Shown one piece after another: positions 24,135-32,334 of a stretch of 37,975 bases of DNA. The stretch is from Streptomyces torulosus. GTDB lineage: Bacteria; Actinomycetota; Actinomycetes; Streptomycetales; Streptomycetaceae. Under the pieces are notes generated by a model that was given only the letters and a program-made list of their open reading frames with translations, had not been told where the DNA came from and searched no databases. The DNA lies in assembly GCF_001419765.1 (NCBI RefSeq), contig NZ_LIRK01000189.1, positions 1 to 37,975 on the forward strand, written 5' to 3'. The position numbers were made by a program, and so were the translations under genes. Each line of letters opens with the position of its first letter. Within the stretch, counting starts at the first letter, position 1.

Positions 24135-25181
24135 ATGAGCGTGCGCGTCGGCATCAACGGCTTCGGCCGCATCGGACGGAACTACCTGCGTTGCGTGCTG
24201 GAGCGCGCGGAGAGCGGCACCGGCACGACGGTCGAGGTCGTCGCCGTCAACGACCTCACCTCACCGGCGGCGCTGGCTCATCTGCTGGCCTACGACTCGA
24301 CGTACGGCCGCCTCGGCCGGCCCGTCGAGCACGACGACGACTCGATCACCGTCGCCGGGCACCGCATCGCCGTGACCGCCGAGCGCGACCCCGCCGACCT
24401 GGGCTGGGGCGACCTCGGCGTGGACGTGGTCATCGAGGCGACCGGCCGCTTCCGCACCCGCGAGCAGGCGGGCCGGCATCTGACGGCCGGGGCGCGCAAG
24501 GTACTGCTGTCCGTGCCGGGCAAGGACGTCGACGCCACAGTGGTGATGGGCGTCAACGAGGGGACCTACGACCCGCAGCGGCACGACGTCGTCTCCAACG
24601 CGTCCTGCACCACCAACTGCGTCGCCCCCATGGTGAAGGTCCTCGACGAGCACTTCGGGATCGTCAAGGGACTGATGACCACCATCCACGGCTACACCAA
24701 CGACCAGGTCGTCCTCGACGGCCCGCACAAGGACCTCCGCCGTGGCCGCAGCGCCGCCGTCAACATCATCCCCACGTCGACGGGCGCGGCCCGCGCGGTC
24801 GGCCTGGTGCTGCCGGAGCTGTCCGGCACCCTCGACGGCATCGCCGTACGCGTCCCCGTCGAGGACGGCTCGCTCACCGACCTGAGCGTGGTCCTCGACC
24901 GGCCGGTGACCGCCGAGGAGGTCAACGCCGCCTTCCGGGAGGCCGCCGACGGCCCGCTGAAGGGCGTCCTGCGGGTGTCCGAGGCGCCGATCGTGTCCCG
25001 CGACATCGTGGGCGACCCCGCCTCGTGCGTCCTCGACGCCCCGCTGACCCAGGCGCACGGCGACCTGGTCAAGATCTTCGGCTGGTACGACAACGAAGGG
25101 GGCTACACCAACCGCCTCCTCGACCTCACCGAGTACGTCGCCGACCGCCTGCCCCCGCGACAGTCCGGCGAGCGGATCTAG
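24135..25181 (+). CDS. gap: Glyceraldehyde-3-phosphate dehydrogenase, type I
   Basis: GAPDH oxidises and phosphorylates glyceraldehyde 3-phosphate with NAD. The 348-residue protein has the Rossmann motif VGINGFGRIGRN at residues 5-16, D40 in VVAVNDLTSP, the catalytic cysteine C158 in VSNASCTTNCVAPM and the helper H185 in MTTIHGYTND. It ends with the family block GWYDNEGGYTNRLLDL. The ATG at 24135 has GGGAGGG about 10 bases upstream. Aerobic actinomycetes usually carry another gap in the glycolytic gap-pgk-tpi operon; this copy stands alone inside a stress island with an island box upstream, so it is probably the low-oxygen isoform. It is about 10 residues longer than typical at the C-terminus. 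Confidence 0.96.
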   Translation: MSVRVGINGFGRIGRNYLRCVLERAESGTGTTVEVVAVNDLTSPAALAHLLAYDSTYGRLGRPVEHDDDSITVAGHRIAVTAERDPADLGWGDLGVDVVIEATGRFRTREQAGRHLTAGARKVLLSVPGKDVDATVVMGVNEGTYDPQRHDVVSNASCTTNCVAPMVKVLDEHFGIVKGLMTTIHGYTNDQVVLDGPHKDLRRGRSAAVNIIPTSTGAARAVGLVLPELSGTLDGIAVRVPVEDGSLTDLSVVLDRPVTAEEVNAAFREAADGPLKGVLRVSEAPIVSRDIVGDPASCVLDAPLTQAHGDLVKIFGWYDNEGGYTNRLLDLTEYVADRLPPRQSGERI

Positions 25182-25440
25182 CTCAGCGCCCGGCCCGCCC
25201 TGCGGGGTACGTACGCCGGCCACGCACGCGGACTCGGCGACACCGGAATCCCGGCCTACCCTCGATGACCCGATCAAAGATCGGCGGTGGGCCCGACGCA
25301 TCCGGGGAAGCACGTAGGGGGAGTACGTACTACCGATCGGTCGTCAGGACCACGCTCGGCGTGGGTCAGGACAGGGCCCTGCGCCCGTGATCACGAAAGT
25401 CGGTTGAGGCGGCGCCTGATGTCGGCGAGGGTCTGTGTCC
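25182..25440. promoter_or_regulatory. Spacer after gap with a palindrome and a short hairpin
   Basis: No gene is seen. CCGATC-AAA-GATCGG forms a short hairpin at about 25270-25284. The 10-base palindrome AGTACGTACT follows at about 25323-25332, then ACCGATCGGT. These do not fit the island palindrome and may be the promoter-operator of the next gene. Confidence 0.3.
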
Positions 25441-25989
25441 ATGGAGTTCCTCTGCTACCACCGCGACCGGCCCGGCTCCCTCCCCCTGCGTGAGGAGCTG
25501 GTGGAAGCGCACTGGTCCTACATGGATCAGTACGCGGAACAGCTGATCGCCCGCGGCCCGACCTTCGCCGAGGACGGCGAGACTCCCACCGGCAGTGTCC
25601 ACATCGTCGACCTGCCGGATCCCGCCGCCGCCCGCGCGTTCGCCTTCGACGAACCCAACTACCAGGCGGGCGCCTACCGCGACGTCCTGCTGCGCCGGTG
25701 GCGCAATCTGCTGGGGCGCACCATGTGGGAGTTCCCCGGTGGCCGGGCCGGCGGCAACCGGTACCTGGTGCTCGGCCTCGGCTCGGGCGGGCCCGCCGAC
25801 CTCACCGTGCCGCCCGGCCACGACGGGCTGGTCGCGTACGGGCCGCTGCTGTCCGACGACGGCGAGACCTGGCTGGGCACGGCCGTGCTGGTCAGGGCCA
25901 CCGACCCGGACGAGGCGCGTGCCGTCCTGACCGCGGACCGGTATGCCGACATCGAGGTCCACGACTGGGAGTTCGGCGGACGCCGCTGA
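25441..25989 (+). CDS. YCII-related domain protein
   Basis: This 182-residue protein looks like a YCII/DGPF-type dimeric alpha-beta barrel protein. The domain occupies roughly residues 1-100 (FLCYHRDRPGSLPLREELVE, HWSYMDQYAEQLIARGPTF, GSVHIVDLPDPAAARAF, then FDEPNYQAGAYRDVLLRRW), and a second, shorter repeat covers about 110-182 (LVAYGPLLSDDGETWLGTAV, RYADIEVHDWEFGGRR). Some members are chlorinating or hydrolytic accessory proteins, but most have no known reaction. The ATG at 25441 has GAGG about 10 bases upstream; a GTG two codons earlier is possible. It is a solitary rightward gene. Confidence 0.82.
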   Translation: MEFLCYHRDRPGSLPLREELVEAHWSYMDQYAEQLIARGPTFAEDGETPTGSVHIVDLPDPAAARAFAFDEPNYQAGAYRDVLLRRWRNLLGRTMWEFPGGRAGGNRYLVLGLGSGGPADLTVPPGHDGLVAYGPLLSDDGETWLGTAVLVRATDPDEARAVLTADRYADIEVHDWEFGGRR

Positions 25990-26044
25990 ACCGGGGGCCC
26001 GCCACCCCGCCAACGCCCGTCGGGTCGGCGCCCGTCGGGGCGGA

Positions 26045-26710
26045 TCAGTCGGGCAGGGCCTCGGCGTAGTGGCGGAAGCCGTCCCGCTCGGTGTGCATGG
26101 CGTAGAGGCGTCCGGCCAGGGTGTCGGGGTTGCTGTGTTCGGAGTCGGGGTGGATGGCGCCGGGGACGATCAGCTGGGCGGCGTGGATGTTCTCCGGGGC
26201 GAGCGTGTCGTGGAGCATACGCGCGTAGGCGCTCTCTGCGGCGAAGGCGACGGAGGTGCCGGCGCGTTCCGGGTGGGGGCGTACGGCACTGCCCCCGTTG
26301 ACGAACAGGAGTGTGCCGCGGCCGAGTTCGCGCATGCCGGGCAGGACGGCGTTCACCGCGGTGACGGGGCCCTTGACAGAGAACGTGAGGGGCGCGTCGA
26401 GGTCGTCGGCGGTGGTGTCGAGGACCGGCTTCATGAAGTCGGCGCGCACAGCAGGGCTGTACTGGAGGATCTCGACGGGGCCGAGGGCGTCGGCGGCGGT
26501 CCGCAGGGCCGTGGCCAGCGACGCGGGGTCCAGGGCGTCGGCGGTGAAGCCGCGGGCCTGGACACCGTCGCGCGCGAGTTCGGCGGTCAGGGCGTCGAGG
26601 CGCTCGACGCCGCGGGCGATGAGGGCGACGGTGTGACCGGCGGTGCCGAAGCGGCGGGCGGCGGCCAGTCCGAGGCCGGCACCGGCGCCGATGAGGGCGA
26701 AGGTCGTCAT
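26045..26710 (-). CDS. Atypical short-chain dehydrogenase/reductase
   Basis: This 221-residue SDR-fold protein has the dinucleotide loop GAGAGLG at residues 8-14, then a basic R33 after strand 2 (VALIARGVERLD), which suggests NADP(H). The FVNGGSAV strand with S141 is present, but the usual Tyr-x3-Lys pair about 13 residues later is not recognisable; the stretch reads VAFAAESAYARML. It may therefore be a non-classical SDR. The ATG at 26710 has only a weak purine stretch upstream. It is divergent from the remnant of an XRE/MmyB regulator, an arrangement common for such SDR-regulator pairs. Confidence 0.85.
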   Translation of the reverse strand: MTTFALIGAGAGLGLAAARRFGTAGHTVALIARGVERLDALTAELARDGVQARGFTADALDPASLATALRTAADALGPVEILQYSPAVRADFMKPVLDTTADDLDAPLTFSVKGPVTAVNAVLPGMRELGRGTLLFVNGGSAVRPHPERAGTSVAFAAESAYARMLHDTLAPENIHAAQLIVPGAIHPDSEHSNPDTLAGRLYAMHTERDGFRHYAEALPD

Positions 26711-26761
26711 GGTGGGTCCCTGAGAGGTGGGGGAACGGGGGCGTGGTCCGCGGCACCGAGT

Positions 26762-27115
26762 GTGACCGATGCGCTCGGCCGCTTCCTCGCCGGGCTGTCG
26801 TACCGTGCCCTGCCGTCGGCCGTGCCCGCTGCGCCGGGCCATGTGGCCGCGCACGACGTCCGTAGCCGCCACGAGGGCGTCAAGCGGCTGCGGCACCCCG
26901 AGGTGGGCGGCCTGGACCTGGCGTACCGCGCCCTGGACCTCCCCCTGTCGCCGCGCGTCGTCCACGACCTGACCCTCTACACCGCCGAGCCGGGCACCGC
27001 CTCCGAGGACCGTCTGAGGCTGCTCGCCGGCTGGGCGGCGACCCAGCCGGCGGCCACGGAGCCTACGGCGACCCGGCCGGCGCCCACGGAGCCGACCCGG
27101 CACCGGAACCGCTGA
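26762..27115 (+). pseudogene. C-terminal remnant of an XRE/MmyB-type regulator
   Basis: The frame encodes about 117 residues that look like the C-terminal half of the MmyB ligand-binding domain of actinobacterial XRE regulators: HDVRSRHEGVKRLRHPEVGG, LDLAYRALDLPLS, then LTLYTAEPGTASEDRLRLLA. The N-terminal helix-turn-helix and most of the binding domain are missing, and the preceding residues (VTDALGRFLAGLSY) do not fit the family. A GTG at 26762 is the only start. It lies divergent from the SDR gene such regulators often control, so a deletion of the regulator is the likely history. Confidence 0.55.
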
Positions 27116-27196
27116 GCCGACCGGAAAGGGCCCCTACGCGGGGTGGAAGCGCTGACGGCGGCCTCCCCGGTGTGCTTCCCCTCCGGTGCGCGACGG

Positions 27197-27868
27197 TCAG
27201 GCGACGGGCAGCAGGCGGACGCAGCAGTGGCCGGGGGAGGGCATGAGGCGGGCCTCCCAGCCGTCCTCGCCGAGCGTGCTCAGCACGCCCCGCAGCAGAT
27301 GCAGGTTCATTCCGCACACCGTCTCGGTGTGCTCGCGGGCCAGCACATGGAACGGGCAGTTGCCGAGCACGATCGCCTCCCCGTCGAGGCACGGCTCGAA
27401 GCCGTGGCGTTCCAGCAGGTCCATCACCCCGGCGGTCTCCCGCTCGCCCAACTGCTCGCCCAGCTCCGTCGCCTTGCGGTGCAGCACCTCACGGACCGCT
27501 TCGCCTGTCGCGTCGGACTCCTCCACCGCCTGCGCCAGCAGCCGCCCGGCCAGCTCGTAGCGTCGCTCGGGCAGGGTGACGCTGATCTGCCTCCCGGAGC
27601 GCCGGTACAGCTTCGCGGGCCGGCCGGCGCCCGGGCCGCTGCGTCCGCTGCGCCGCTCGTACACCACCTCCAGCAGCCCCTCGGCTGCCAGCCGGTCGAG
27701 ATGGAAGGCCGCCGTCTGCCGCGCCAGACCCAGGGCCCGGGCGGCGTCGTCCCGGCCGACCGGGCCGGACTGCCGCGTCACGTGGTCGTACAGCCGTCGG
27801 CGCGTCGGCTCGTCCAGGGCCGCGACGGCGGAGACATCACCGCCGGGTGCTTCGTTCGAGTGGTCCAC
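27197..27868 (-). CDS. SufR/ArsR-like winged-helix regulator with Cys/His-rich C-terminus
   Basis: This 223-residue regulator has an N-terminal winged helix at about residues 12-75 (AALDEPTRRRLYDHV, ARALGLARQTAAFHLDRLAA, EGLLEVVYERR). The C-terminal domain has SufR-like candidate metal or Fe-S ligands: C171 in NCPFHVLAREH, C185 in TVCGMNLHLLRG and C215-C216 in GHCCVRLL. SufR-type proteins bind [4Fe-4S] or [2Fe-2S] clusters and sense redox or iron. I place the start at the GTG at 27868, with TACACT 7 bases upstream as a leaderless -10 element; an in-frame ATG at 27895 lacks a ribosome site. It is divergent from a DoxX-like gene, with an inverted repeat between them. Confidence 0.82.
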   Translation of the reverse strand: MDHSNEAPGGDVSAVAALDEPTRRRLYDHVTRQSGPVGRDDAARALGLARQTAAFHLDRLAAEGLLEVVYERRSGRSGPGAGRPAKLYRRSGRQISVTLPERRYELAGRLLAQAVEESDATGEAVREVLHRKATELGEQLGERETAGVMDLLERHGFEPCLDGEAIVLGNCPFHVLAREHTETVCGMNLHLLRGVLSTLGEDGWEARLMPSPGHCCVRLLPVA

Positions 27869-27894
27869 GCACACCAGTGTAAAACCAACAGTCA

Positions 27895-27949
27895 TTGACT
27901 TAAGAGATGCACAAGGCTTCTATTGATAGTGAACCTTGTCGATAGAAGG
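27895..27949 (+). promoter_or_regulatory. Promoter-operator of the SufR-like / DoxX-like pair
   Basis: An AT-rich pocket holds TTGACT at 27895-27900 as a possible -35 for the rightward gene. An inverted repeat follows, GCTTCTATTG (27916-27925) and CGATAGAAGG (27940-27949), which match at 8 of 10 positions. It overlaps the likely promoter and ribosome site of the DoxX-like gene, as expected for a repressor site. Confidence 0.5.
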
Positions 27950-27958
27950 AGGGGCGTC

Positions 27959-28414
27959 ATGCCGTCCACCCTCAGCACCACACCGGTCACGCCTCGGCGC
28001 GCCCTGGCCGCCGACCCCGCCTACCAGGCGTTCTGGATCCTGCGGACGGGATTCGCCGTGGCGCCGATCCTGTTCGGCCTGGACAAGTTCGCCAACCTGC
28101 TCGTGGACTGGCCGACCTACCTCGCCCCGTGGATCGACGACCTGGTCCCGGGCAGCGCCCAGGCCGCCATGTACGCCGTCGGCGTCGTCGAGATCGTCGC
28201 CGGCCTCACCGTCGCCCTCGCCCCGCGGTTCGGCGGCTGGCTCGTGGCCGGCTGGCTCGCTGGCATCATCGTCAACCTGCTGACCATTCCCGGCTACTAC
28301 GACGTCGCTCTGCGGGACTTCGGTCTCCTGCTCGGCGCCGTCGCCCTCGCCCGGCTCGCCGAGCGCTACCGCCCCGCGCGGGCACAGGACCGCACAGCGC
28401 GGACACCGGACTGA
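27959..28414 (+). CDS. DoxX-like four-helix membrane protein
   Basis: This 151-residue membrane protein has helices at about residues 24-43 (FWILRTGFAVAPILFGLDKF), 66-88 (AAMYAVGVVEIVAGLTVALA), 92-110 (GWLVAGWLAGIIVNLLTI) and 117-133 (DFGLLLGAVALARLAE). The loop FANLLVDWPTYLAPW and the overall plan fit the DoxX-like family (small quinone-linked or thiol redox membrane proteins). The ATG at 27959 has AGGAGG 7-8 bases upstream; the longer open frame has no such site. The divergent Cys-rich SufR-like regulator is likely its repressor, so expression would follow redox or iron status. A run of 21-base repeats overlaps its stop codon. Confidence 0.85.
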   Translation: MPSTLSTTPVTPRRALAADPAYQAFWILRTGFAVAPILFGLDKFANLLVDWPTYLAPWIDDLVPGSAQAAMYAVGVVEIVAGLTVALAPRFGGWLVAGWLAGIIVNLLTIPGYYDVALRDFGLLLGAVALARLAERYRPARAQDRTARTPD

Positions 28415-28473
28415 CCCGCGCGAACACCGGTCCGACCCGCGCGGGCACCGGTCCGACCCGCGCGGGCACCGGA
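28390..28473. repeat. 21-bp tandem repeats
   Basis: Three close copies of CCGACCCGCGCGGGCACCGG plus one base lie at 28411-28473, preceded by a degenerate fourth at 28390-28410. The unit length is a multiple of three, and the array runs across the stop codon of the DoxX-like gene into the convergent spacer. It may act as a transcription end or be a slippage tract. Confidence 0.75.
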
Positions 28474-28508
28474 TCGAGACGGCGCCCCGCCGCGGTCGGG
28501 CCGGACGC

Positions 28509-29714
28509 TCAGCGCACCCCGCCGGCCTCCGGCGCGGGCACCGGGCGGCGCAGGAGATAGAGGCCCGCCGCCGACACCAGCAGCGCCATGCAGGCGATGA
28601 ACACCAGGCCGGCGCTCTCCAGGCCGATCGGCTCCGTCAGCAGCCCCATCCCGATGACAGGAAGGGAGATGCCTGTGTAGGCCACCACGAAGAGCGCGGA
28701 GATCGCGGCCGCGCGACGGTCCGCCTCGGCGGCGCGGGCCACGGCCGACAGCGCCCCGCGAAACGCCAGCCCCTGCCCGGCGCCGCCGACGAGCGCGCTC
28801 AGCACGACCAGCGGCAGCGAATCCCACCGCAGTGCACCCGCCAGCAGCGCCAGACCGGTCAGGAGCGCGGCACACCCCAGCGGCAGCGACCGGCCGACCC
28901 CGACCGGGCCGACGGCCAACTGCCCGCCGGTGGACGCGAAGAAGGCCAGCGCGACGACCAGACCGCTCACCGCGTGGTCGCGCACGCCCAGGGACTGCGC
29001 GAGGAAGGCCGGGCTGACCGATGTGAACACCCCGAACAGCGCGAACCCCACGAAGGACGCGGTCGCCGCCGGCGCGAACACCGCCCGGACACCCGGGGTC
29101 AGGCCCGGCCGCTCGGGCCGTACGGTGCTCAGCGGACGACGCTCCCGCACGGTTTCCGGAAGCCGCAGTAGAACGACGGCCGAGCAGGCCACCAGGGCGA
29201 GGTGAACGGCGAACGGCAGATACAGCGGCCAGTCGGCGTACTCGGCCAGCACCCCCGCCAGCAGCGGACCGCAGCCGAGGCCGCCCATGTTCGCGGCGGT
29301 CGCCACGAACGTCGCACGCGAGGAACCGCCGGGCGGCGCCAGTTCCATGACGTACGCCGTGGCGGCCCCGGTGAAGAGGCCCGCCGACAGGCCCGACAGC
29401 AGCCGTCCCGCGTAGAGCCAGCCCATCGCGGTGGCGCACAGGAAGCAGACGGCGCTCGCTGCCGCGAACCCCAGCCCCCACAGCAGCACCGGGCGGCGGC
29501 CCACGGAGTCCGAGACATCGCCCGCCAGGAGCAGCACCCCGATGACCCCGACGGCGTAGACGGCGTAGACGACGGTGACCGTCAGCTCGGAGAAGCCGAA
29601 CTTCTCCTGGTAGAGGCCGTAGAGAGGGGTCGGCAGCGTCGTGCCGACCATGCACACGGCGAACACCGCCCCGCCGAGCAGGCACCGCCGCCAGCCACCA
29701 AGATCACTGCCCAT
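28509..29714 (-). CDS. MFS transporter
   Basis: This 401-residue major facilitator has twelve predicted membrane helices. The loop between helices 2 and 3 carries the family motif as GDVSDSVGRRPVLLWGLG, and helix 4-5 has GRLLSGLSAGLFTGAATAYV. It resembles drug or metabolite efflux members of the MFS_1 group. The substrate cannot be told from the sequence. The ATG at 29714 has only GGCGG as a weak site upstream. It converges on the DoxX-like gene across the 21-base repeats. An efflux role is an inference from the subgroup. Confidence 0.9.
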   Translation of the reverse strand: MGSDLGGWRRCLLGGAVFAVCMVGTTLPTPLYGLYQEKFGFSELTVTVVYAVYAVGVIGVLLLAGDVSDSVGRRPVLLWGLGFAAASAVCFLCATAMGWLYAGRLLSGLSAGLFTGAATAYVMELAPPGGSSRATFVATAANMGGLGCGPLLAGVLAEYADWPLYLPFAVHLALVACSAVVLLRLPETVRERRPLSTVRPERPGLTPGVRAVFAPAATASFVGFALFGVFTSVSPAFLAQSLGVRDHAVSGLVVALAFFASTGGQLAVGPVGVGRSLPLGCAALLTGLALLAGALRWDSLPLVVLSALVGGAGQGLAFRGALSAVARAAEADRRAAAISALFVVAYTGISLPVIGMGLLTEPIGLESAGLVFIACMALLVSAAGLYLLRRPVPAPEAGGVR

Positions 29715-29819
29715 ACCGCCGACGGTAACCGCACCCGCGGGCGCACGCGCCCCGGCGCGGCCCGCCCCCGCGAGCCGTTCGGCGGACCGGGGTGGCCGCC
29801 CGCACCCCGCGTCCTCGGT

Positions 29820-30467
29820 TCAGCGGTCGGTCCCGTCGCGCCGGCAGTGCAGGAAGAGGTGCGGCTCGGGGCCGGAGCCCGGGTGGTCCGGGGTGAAGAG
29901 GGTGGTGTGCCGGGACAGCACCGTCAGGCCCGCCGCCTCCACCGTGGCGACGACGTCGTCCTCGGCGAAGCTGGTCGCGCGGACCGGTTGGCCCATGAAG
30001 ACCACCTCGACGTCCTCGACGTCCGCCGGCACGGTGGCCAGCACCAGATGCCCGCCGGGCCGCAGGGCCAGGGCCAGCCGCCGCAGCACGGCCGACTGTT
30101 CGGCGCGGGTCATCTGCAGCAGCGAGAAGAACACGCACACGCCGTCGAACGAGTCCGCCTCCAGCGGGAGTTCACGGACGTCCGTGCGACGGAACTCGGC
30201 CTCGGGGACCTGGCGTCGGGCGAGTTCCACCATGACGGGGGAGACGTCGACCCCCAGCACCGAGTGCCCCGCCTTCACCAGCGCCGCCGCGGTGGGCCGC
30301 CCGGTGCCGCTGCCCACGTCCAGCGTCCGCGCGCCGGGAGGCAGCCGCTCGATCAGCCACTCCAACGCCGCCAGATGCGCCGGGGCATGGGCGAAGGCCC
30401 TCTCGTAGTCGGCGCCCAGGGCGTCGAACAGTACGGCGGCGGGCGGCCGTTGGCGCTCCTGCGTCAC
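29820..30467 (-). CDS. Class I SAM-dependent methyltransferase
   Basis: This 215-residue protein has the Rossmann-type methyltransferase fold. Motif I is [14 protein letters not shown] at about residues 48-61; the acidic residue ending strand 2 is in [14 protein letters not shown]; motif II/III covers [13 protein letters not shown] and [12 protein letters not shown]. The N-terminal [12 protein letters not shown] is common in small-molecule methyltransferases of the UbiE/type-11 group. The substrate is unknown. I chose the GTG at 30467 because GAAGGG lies 8-9 bases upstream; the ATG at 30497 lacks one. It is divergent from pgm. Confidence 0.87.
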   Translation of the reverse strand: MTQERQRPPAAVLFDALGADYERAFAHAPAHLAALEWLIERLPPGARTLDVGSGTGRPTAAALVKAGHSVLGVDVSPVMVELARRQVPEAEFRRTDVRELPLEADSFDGVCVFFSLLQMTRAEQSAVLRRLALALRPGGHLVLATVPADVEDVEVVFMGQPVRATSFAEDDVVATVEAAGLTVLSRHTTLFTPDHPGSGPEPHLFLHCRRDGTDR

Positions 30468-30622
30468 GTCGGTGTCCCTTCGATGGCCGACCCGCATCGT
30501 CGCACTCGCGGGACGTGGGCCACAACGTTCGCCACAACGTCCGCCCGGTGCGCGTCCCGACGGGCCCGGCAGGGGAGAATGAGGGCCGTACCCAACGGTC
30601 GACCCTTGCGGAGGAGCGGGAA

Positions 30623-32263
30623 ATGCAGGACGCGCGAGCGGGGCAGGTCGCCGGACCCGACGACCTCGTCGATGTGGCCCGCCTGGTCACGGCGTACTAC
30701 GCGCTGCACCCCGACCCGGCCGAGCCCGGGCAGCGGGTGGCGTTCGGCACCTCGGGACACCGCGGCTCGTCCCTCGCGGCGGCGTTCAACGAGGACCACA
30801 TCGCCGCCACCAGCCAGGCCATCTGCGAGTACCGCGCCGCCCAGGGCACCGACGGCCCCCTCTTCCTCGGGGCCGACACGCACGCCCTGTCCGAGCCGGC
30901 GCGGATCACGGCGCTGGAGGTGTTCGCCGCCAACGACGTGACCGTCCTCATCGACCAGGCCGACGGCTACACGCCCACCCCGGCGGTCTCGCACGCCATC
31001 CTCACCCACAACCGCGGTCGCACCTCGGCCCTCGCCGACGGCGTGGTGGTCACCCCCTCGCACAACCCGCCCGCCGACGGAGGCTTCAAGTACAACCCGC
31101 CGAGCGGCGGCCCCGCCGGTTCCGAGGCGACCTCCTGGATCCAGGACCGCGCCAACGAGATCATCACCGGCGGCCTGAAGGACGTACGGCGCATCCCGTA
31201 CACCCGTGCCCTCGCCGCCCCCGGCACCGGCCGCCACGACTTCCTCGGCACCTACGTCGCCGATCTGCCCGCCGTGCTGGATTTGGACGCGATCCGCTCC
31301 GCGGGTGTGCGCATCGGCGCCGATCCGCTGGGCGGCGCCTCCGTCGCCTACTGGGGCCGGATCGCCGAACAGCACCGGCTCGACCTGACGGTGGTGAACC
31401 CGCTCACCGACCCCACCTGGCGCTTCATGACGCTGGACTGGGACGGCAAGATCCGCATGGACTGCTCCTCGCCGTACGCCATGGCCTCGCTCATCGAGCG
31501 GCGCGACCGGTTCGACATCGCCACGGGGAACGACGCCGACGCCGACCGGCACGGCATCGTCACCCCGGACGGCGGCCTGATGAACCCCAACCACTATCTG
31601 GCCGTGGCGATCTCCTACCTGTTCTCCCACCGGGAGCAGTGGCCGGCCGGTGCCGGGATCGGTAAGACCCTCGTGTCGTCCAGCATGATCGACCGGGTCG
31701 CGGCGGACGTCGGCCGTGAACTGGTCGAAGTCCCCGTCGGCTTCAAGTGGTTCGTGGACGGCCTGTCCGACGGCACGCTCGGCTTCGGCGGCGAGGAGTC
31801 GGCGGGCGCGTCGTTCCTGCGCCGCGACGGCTCGGTGTGGACCACCGACAAGGACGGCATCATCCTGGCGCTGCTCGCCTCCGAGATCACGGCGGTCACG
31901 GGAAGGACCCCGTCGCAGCACTACGCGGGGCTCACCGACCGGTTCGGCGCCCCCGCCTACGCGCGCGTCGACGCCCCGGCCACCCGCGAGGAGAAGGCCC
32001 TGCTCGCCAAGCTCTCCCCGCGCCAGGTCACCGCCGACACCCTCGCCGGCGAACCGGTCACCACGGTCCTCACCGAGGCCCCCGGCAACGGCGCCGCCCT
32101 CGGCGGCATCAAGGTCGCCACCGCCAACGCCTGGTTCGCGGCCCGCCCCTCCGGCACGGAGGACGTCTACAAGATCTACGCCGAGTCCTTCCACGGCCCC
32201 GACCACCTGACCCAGATCCAGGAGGAAGCCAAGTCGGTGGTGCTGGCGGCGCTGAACGCGTAA
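30623..32263 (+). CDS. pgm: Phosphoglucomutase, alpha-D-glucose phosphate-specific
   Basis: This enzyme interconverts glucose 1-phosphate and glucose 6-phosphate, linking glycolysis with glycogen, trehalose and cell-wall sugar nucleotides. The 546-residue length equals that of E. coli Pgm. The active-site serine is in [13 protein letters not shown], the magnesium loop is [10 protein letters not shown], the sugar-binding loop is [10 protein letters not shown] and the phosphate loop is [11 protein letters not shown]. An early [10 protein letters not shown] block is also typical. The ATG at 30623 has GGAGGAG about 9 bases upstream; the longer open frame to 30515 has no support. A hairpin follows the stop by 14 bases. 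Confidence 0.96.
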   Translation: MQDARAGQVAGPDDLVDVARLVTAYYALHPDPAEPGQRVAFGTSGHRGSSLAAAFNEDHIAATSQAICEYRAAQGTDGPLFLGADTHALSEPARITALEVFAANDVTVLIDQADGYTPTPAVSHAILTHNRGRTSALADGVVVTPSHNPPADGGFKYNPPSGGPAGSEATSWIQDRANEIITGGLKDVRRIPYTRALAAPGTGRHDFLGTYVADLPAVLDLDAIRSAGVRIGADPLGGASVAYWGRIAEQHRLDLTVVNPLTDPTWRFMTLDWDGKIRMDCSSPYAMASLIERRDRFDIATGNDADADRHGIVTPDGGLMNPNHYLAVAISYLFSHREQWPAGAGIGKTLVSSSMIDRVAADVGRELVEVPVGFKWFVDGLSDGTLGFGGEESAGASFLRRDGSVWTTDKDGIILALLASEITAVTGRTPSQHYAGLTDRFGAPAYARVDAPATREEKALLAKLSPRQVTADTLAGEPVTTVLTEAPGNGAALGGIKVATANAWFAARPSGTEDVYKIYAESFHGPDHLTQIQEEAKSVVLAALNA

Positions 32264-32277
32264 GGGCTTCGCCGGTC

Positions 32278-32300
32278 GCAGGACTCTGCCAGTCCTGCGG
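32278..32300. terminator. Terminator hairpin after pgm
   Basis: CGCAGGACT pairs perfectly with AGTCCTGCG around the loop CTGCC, 14 bases after the pgm stop codon. There is no U-run. Confidence 0.7.
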
Positions 32301-32334
32301 GTGAAACGCCGACGTGCGTGGCTCACCGCGTGAC

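Noticed and set aside
30464..32326. A 620-codon open frame on the - strand
   Set aside because: It is the antisense of phosphoglucomutase, which has intact catalytic motifs.
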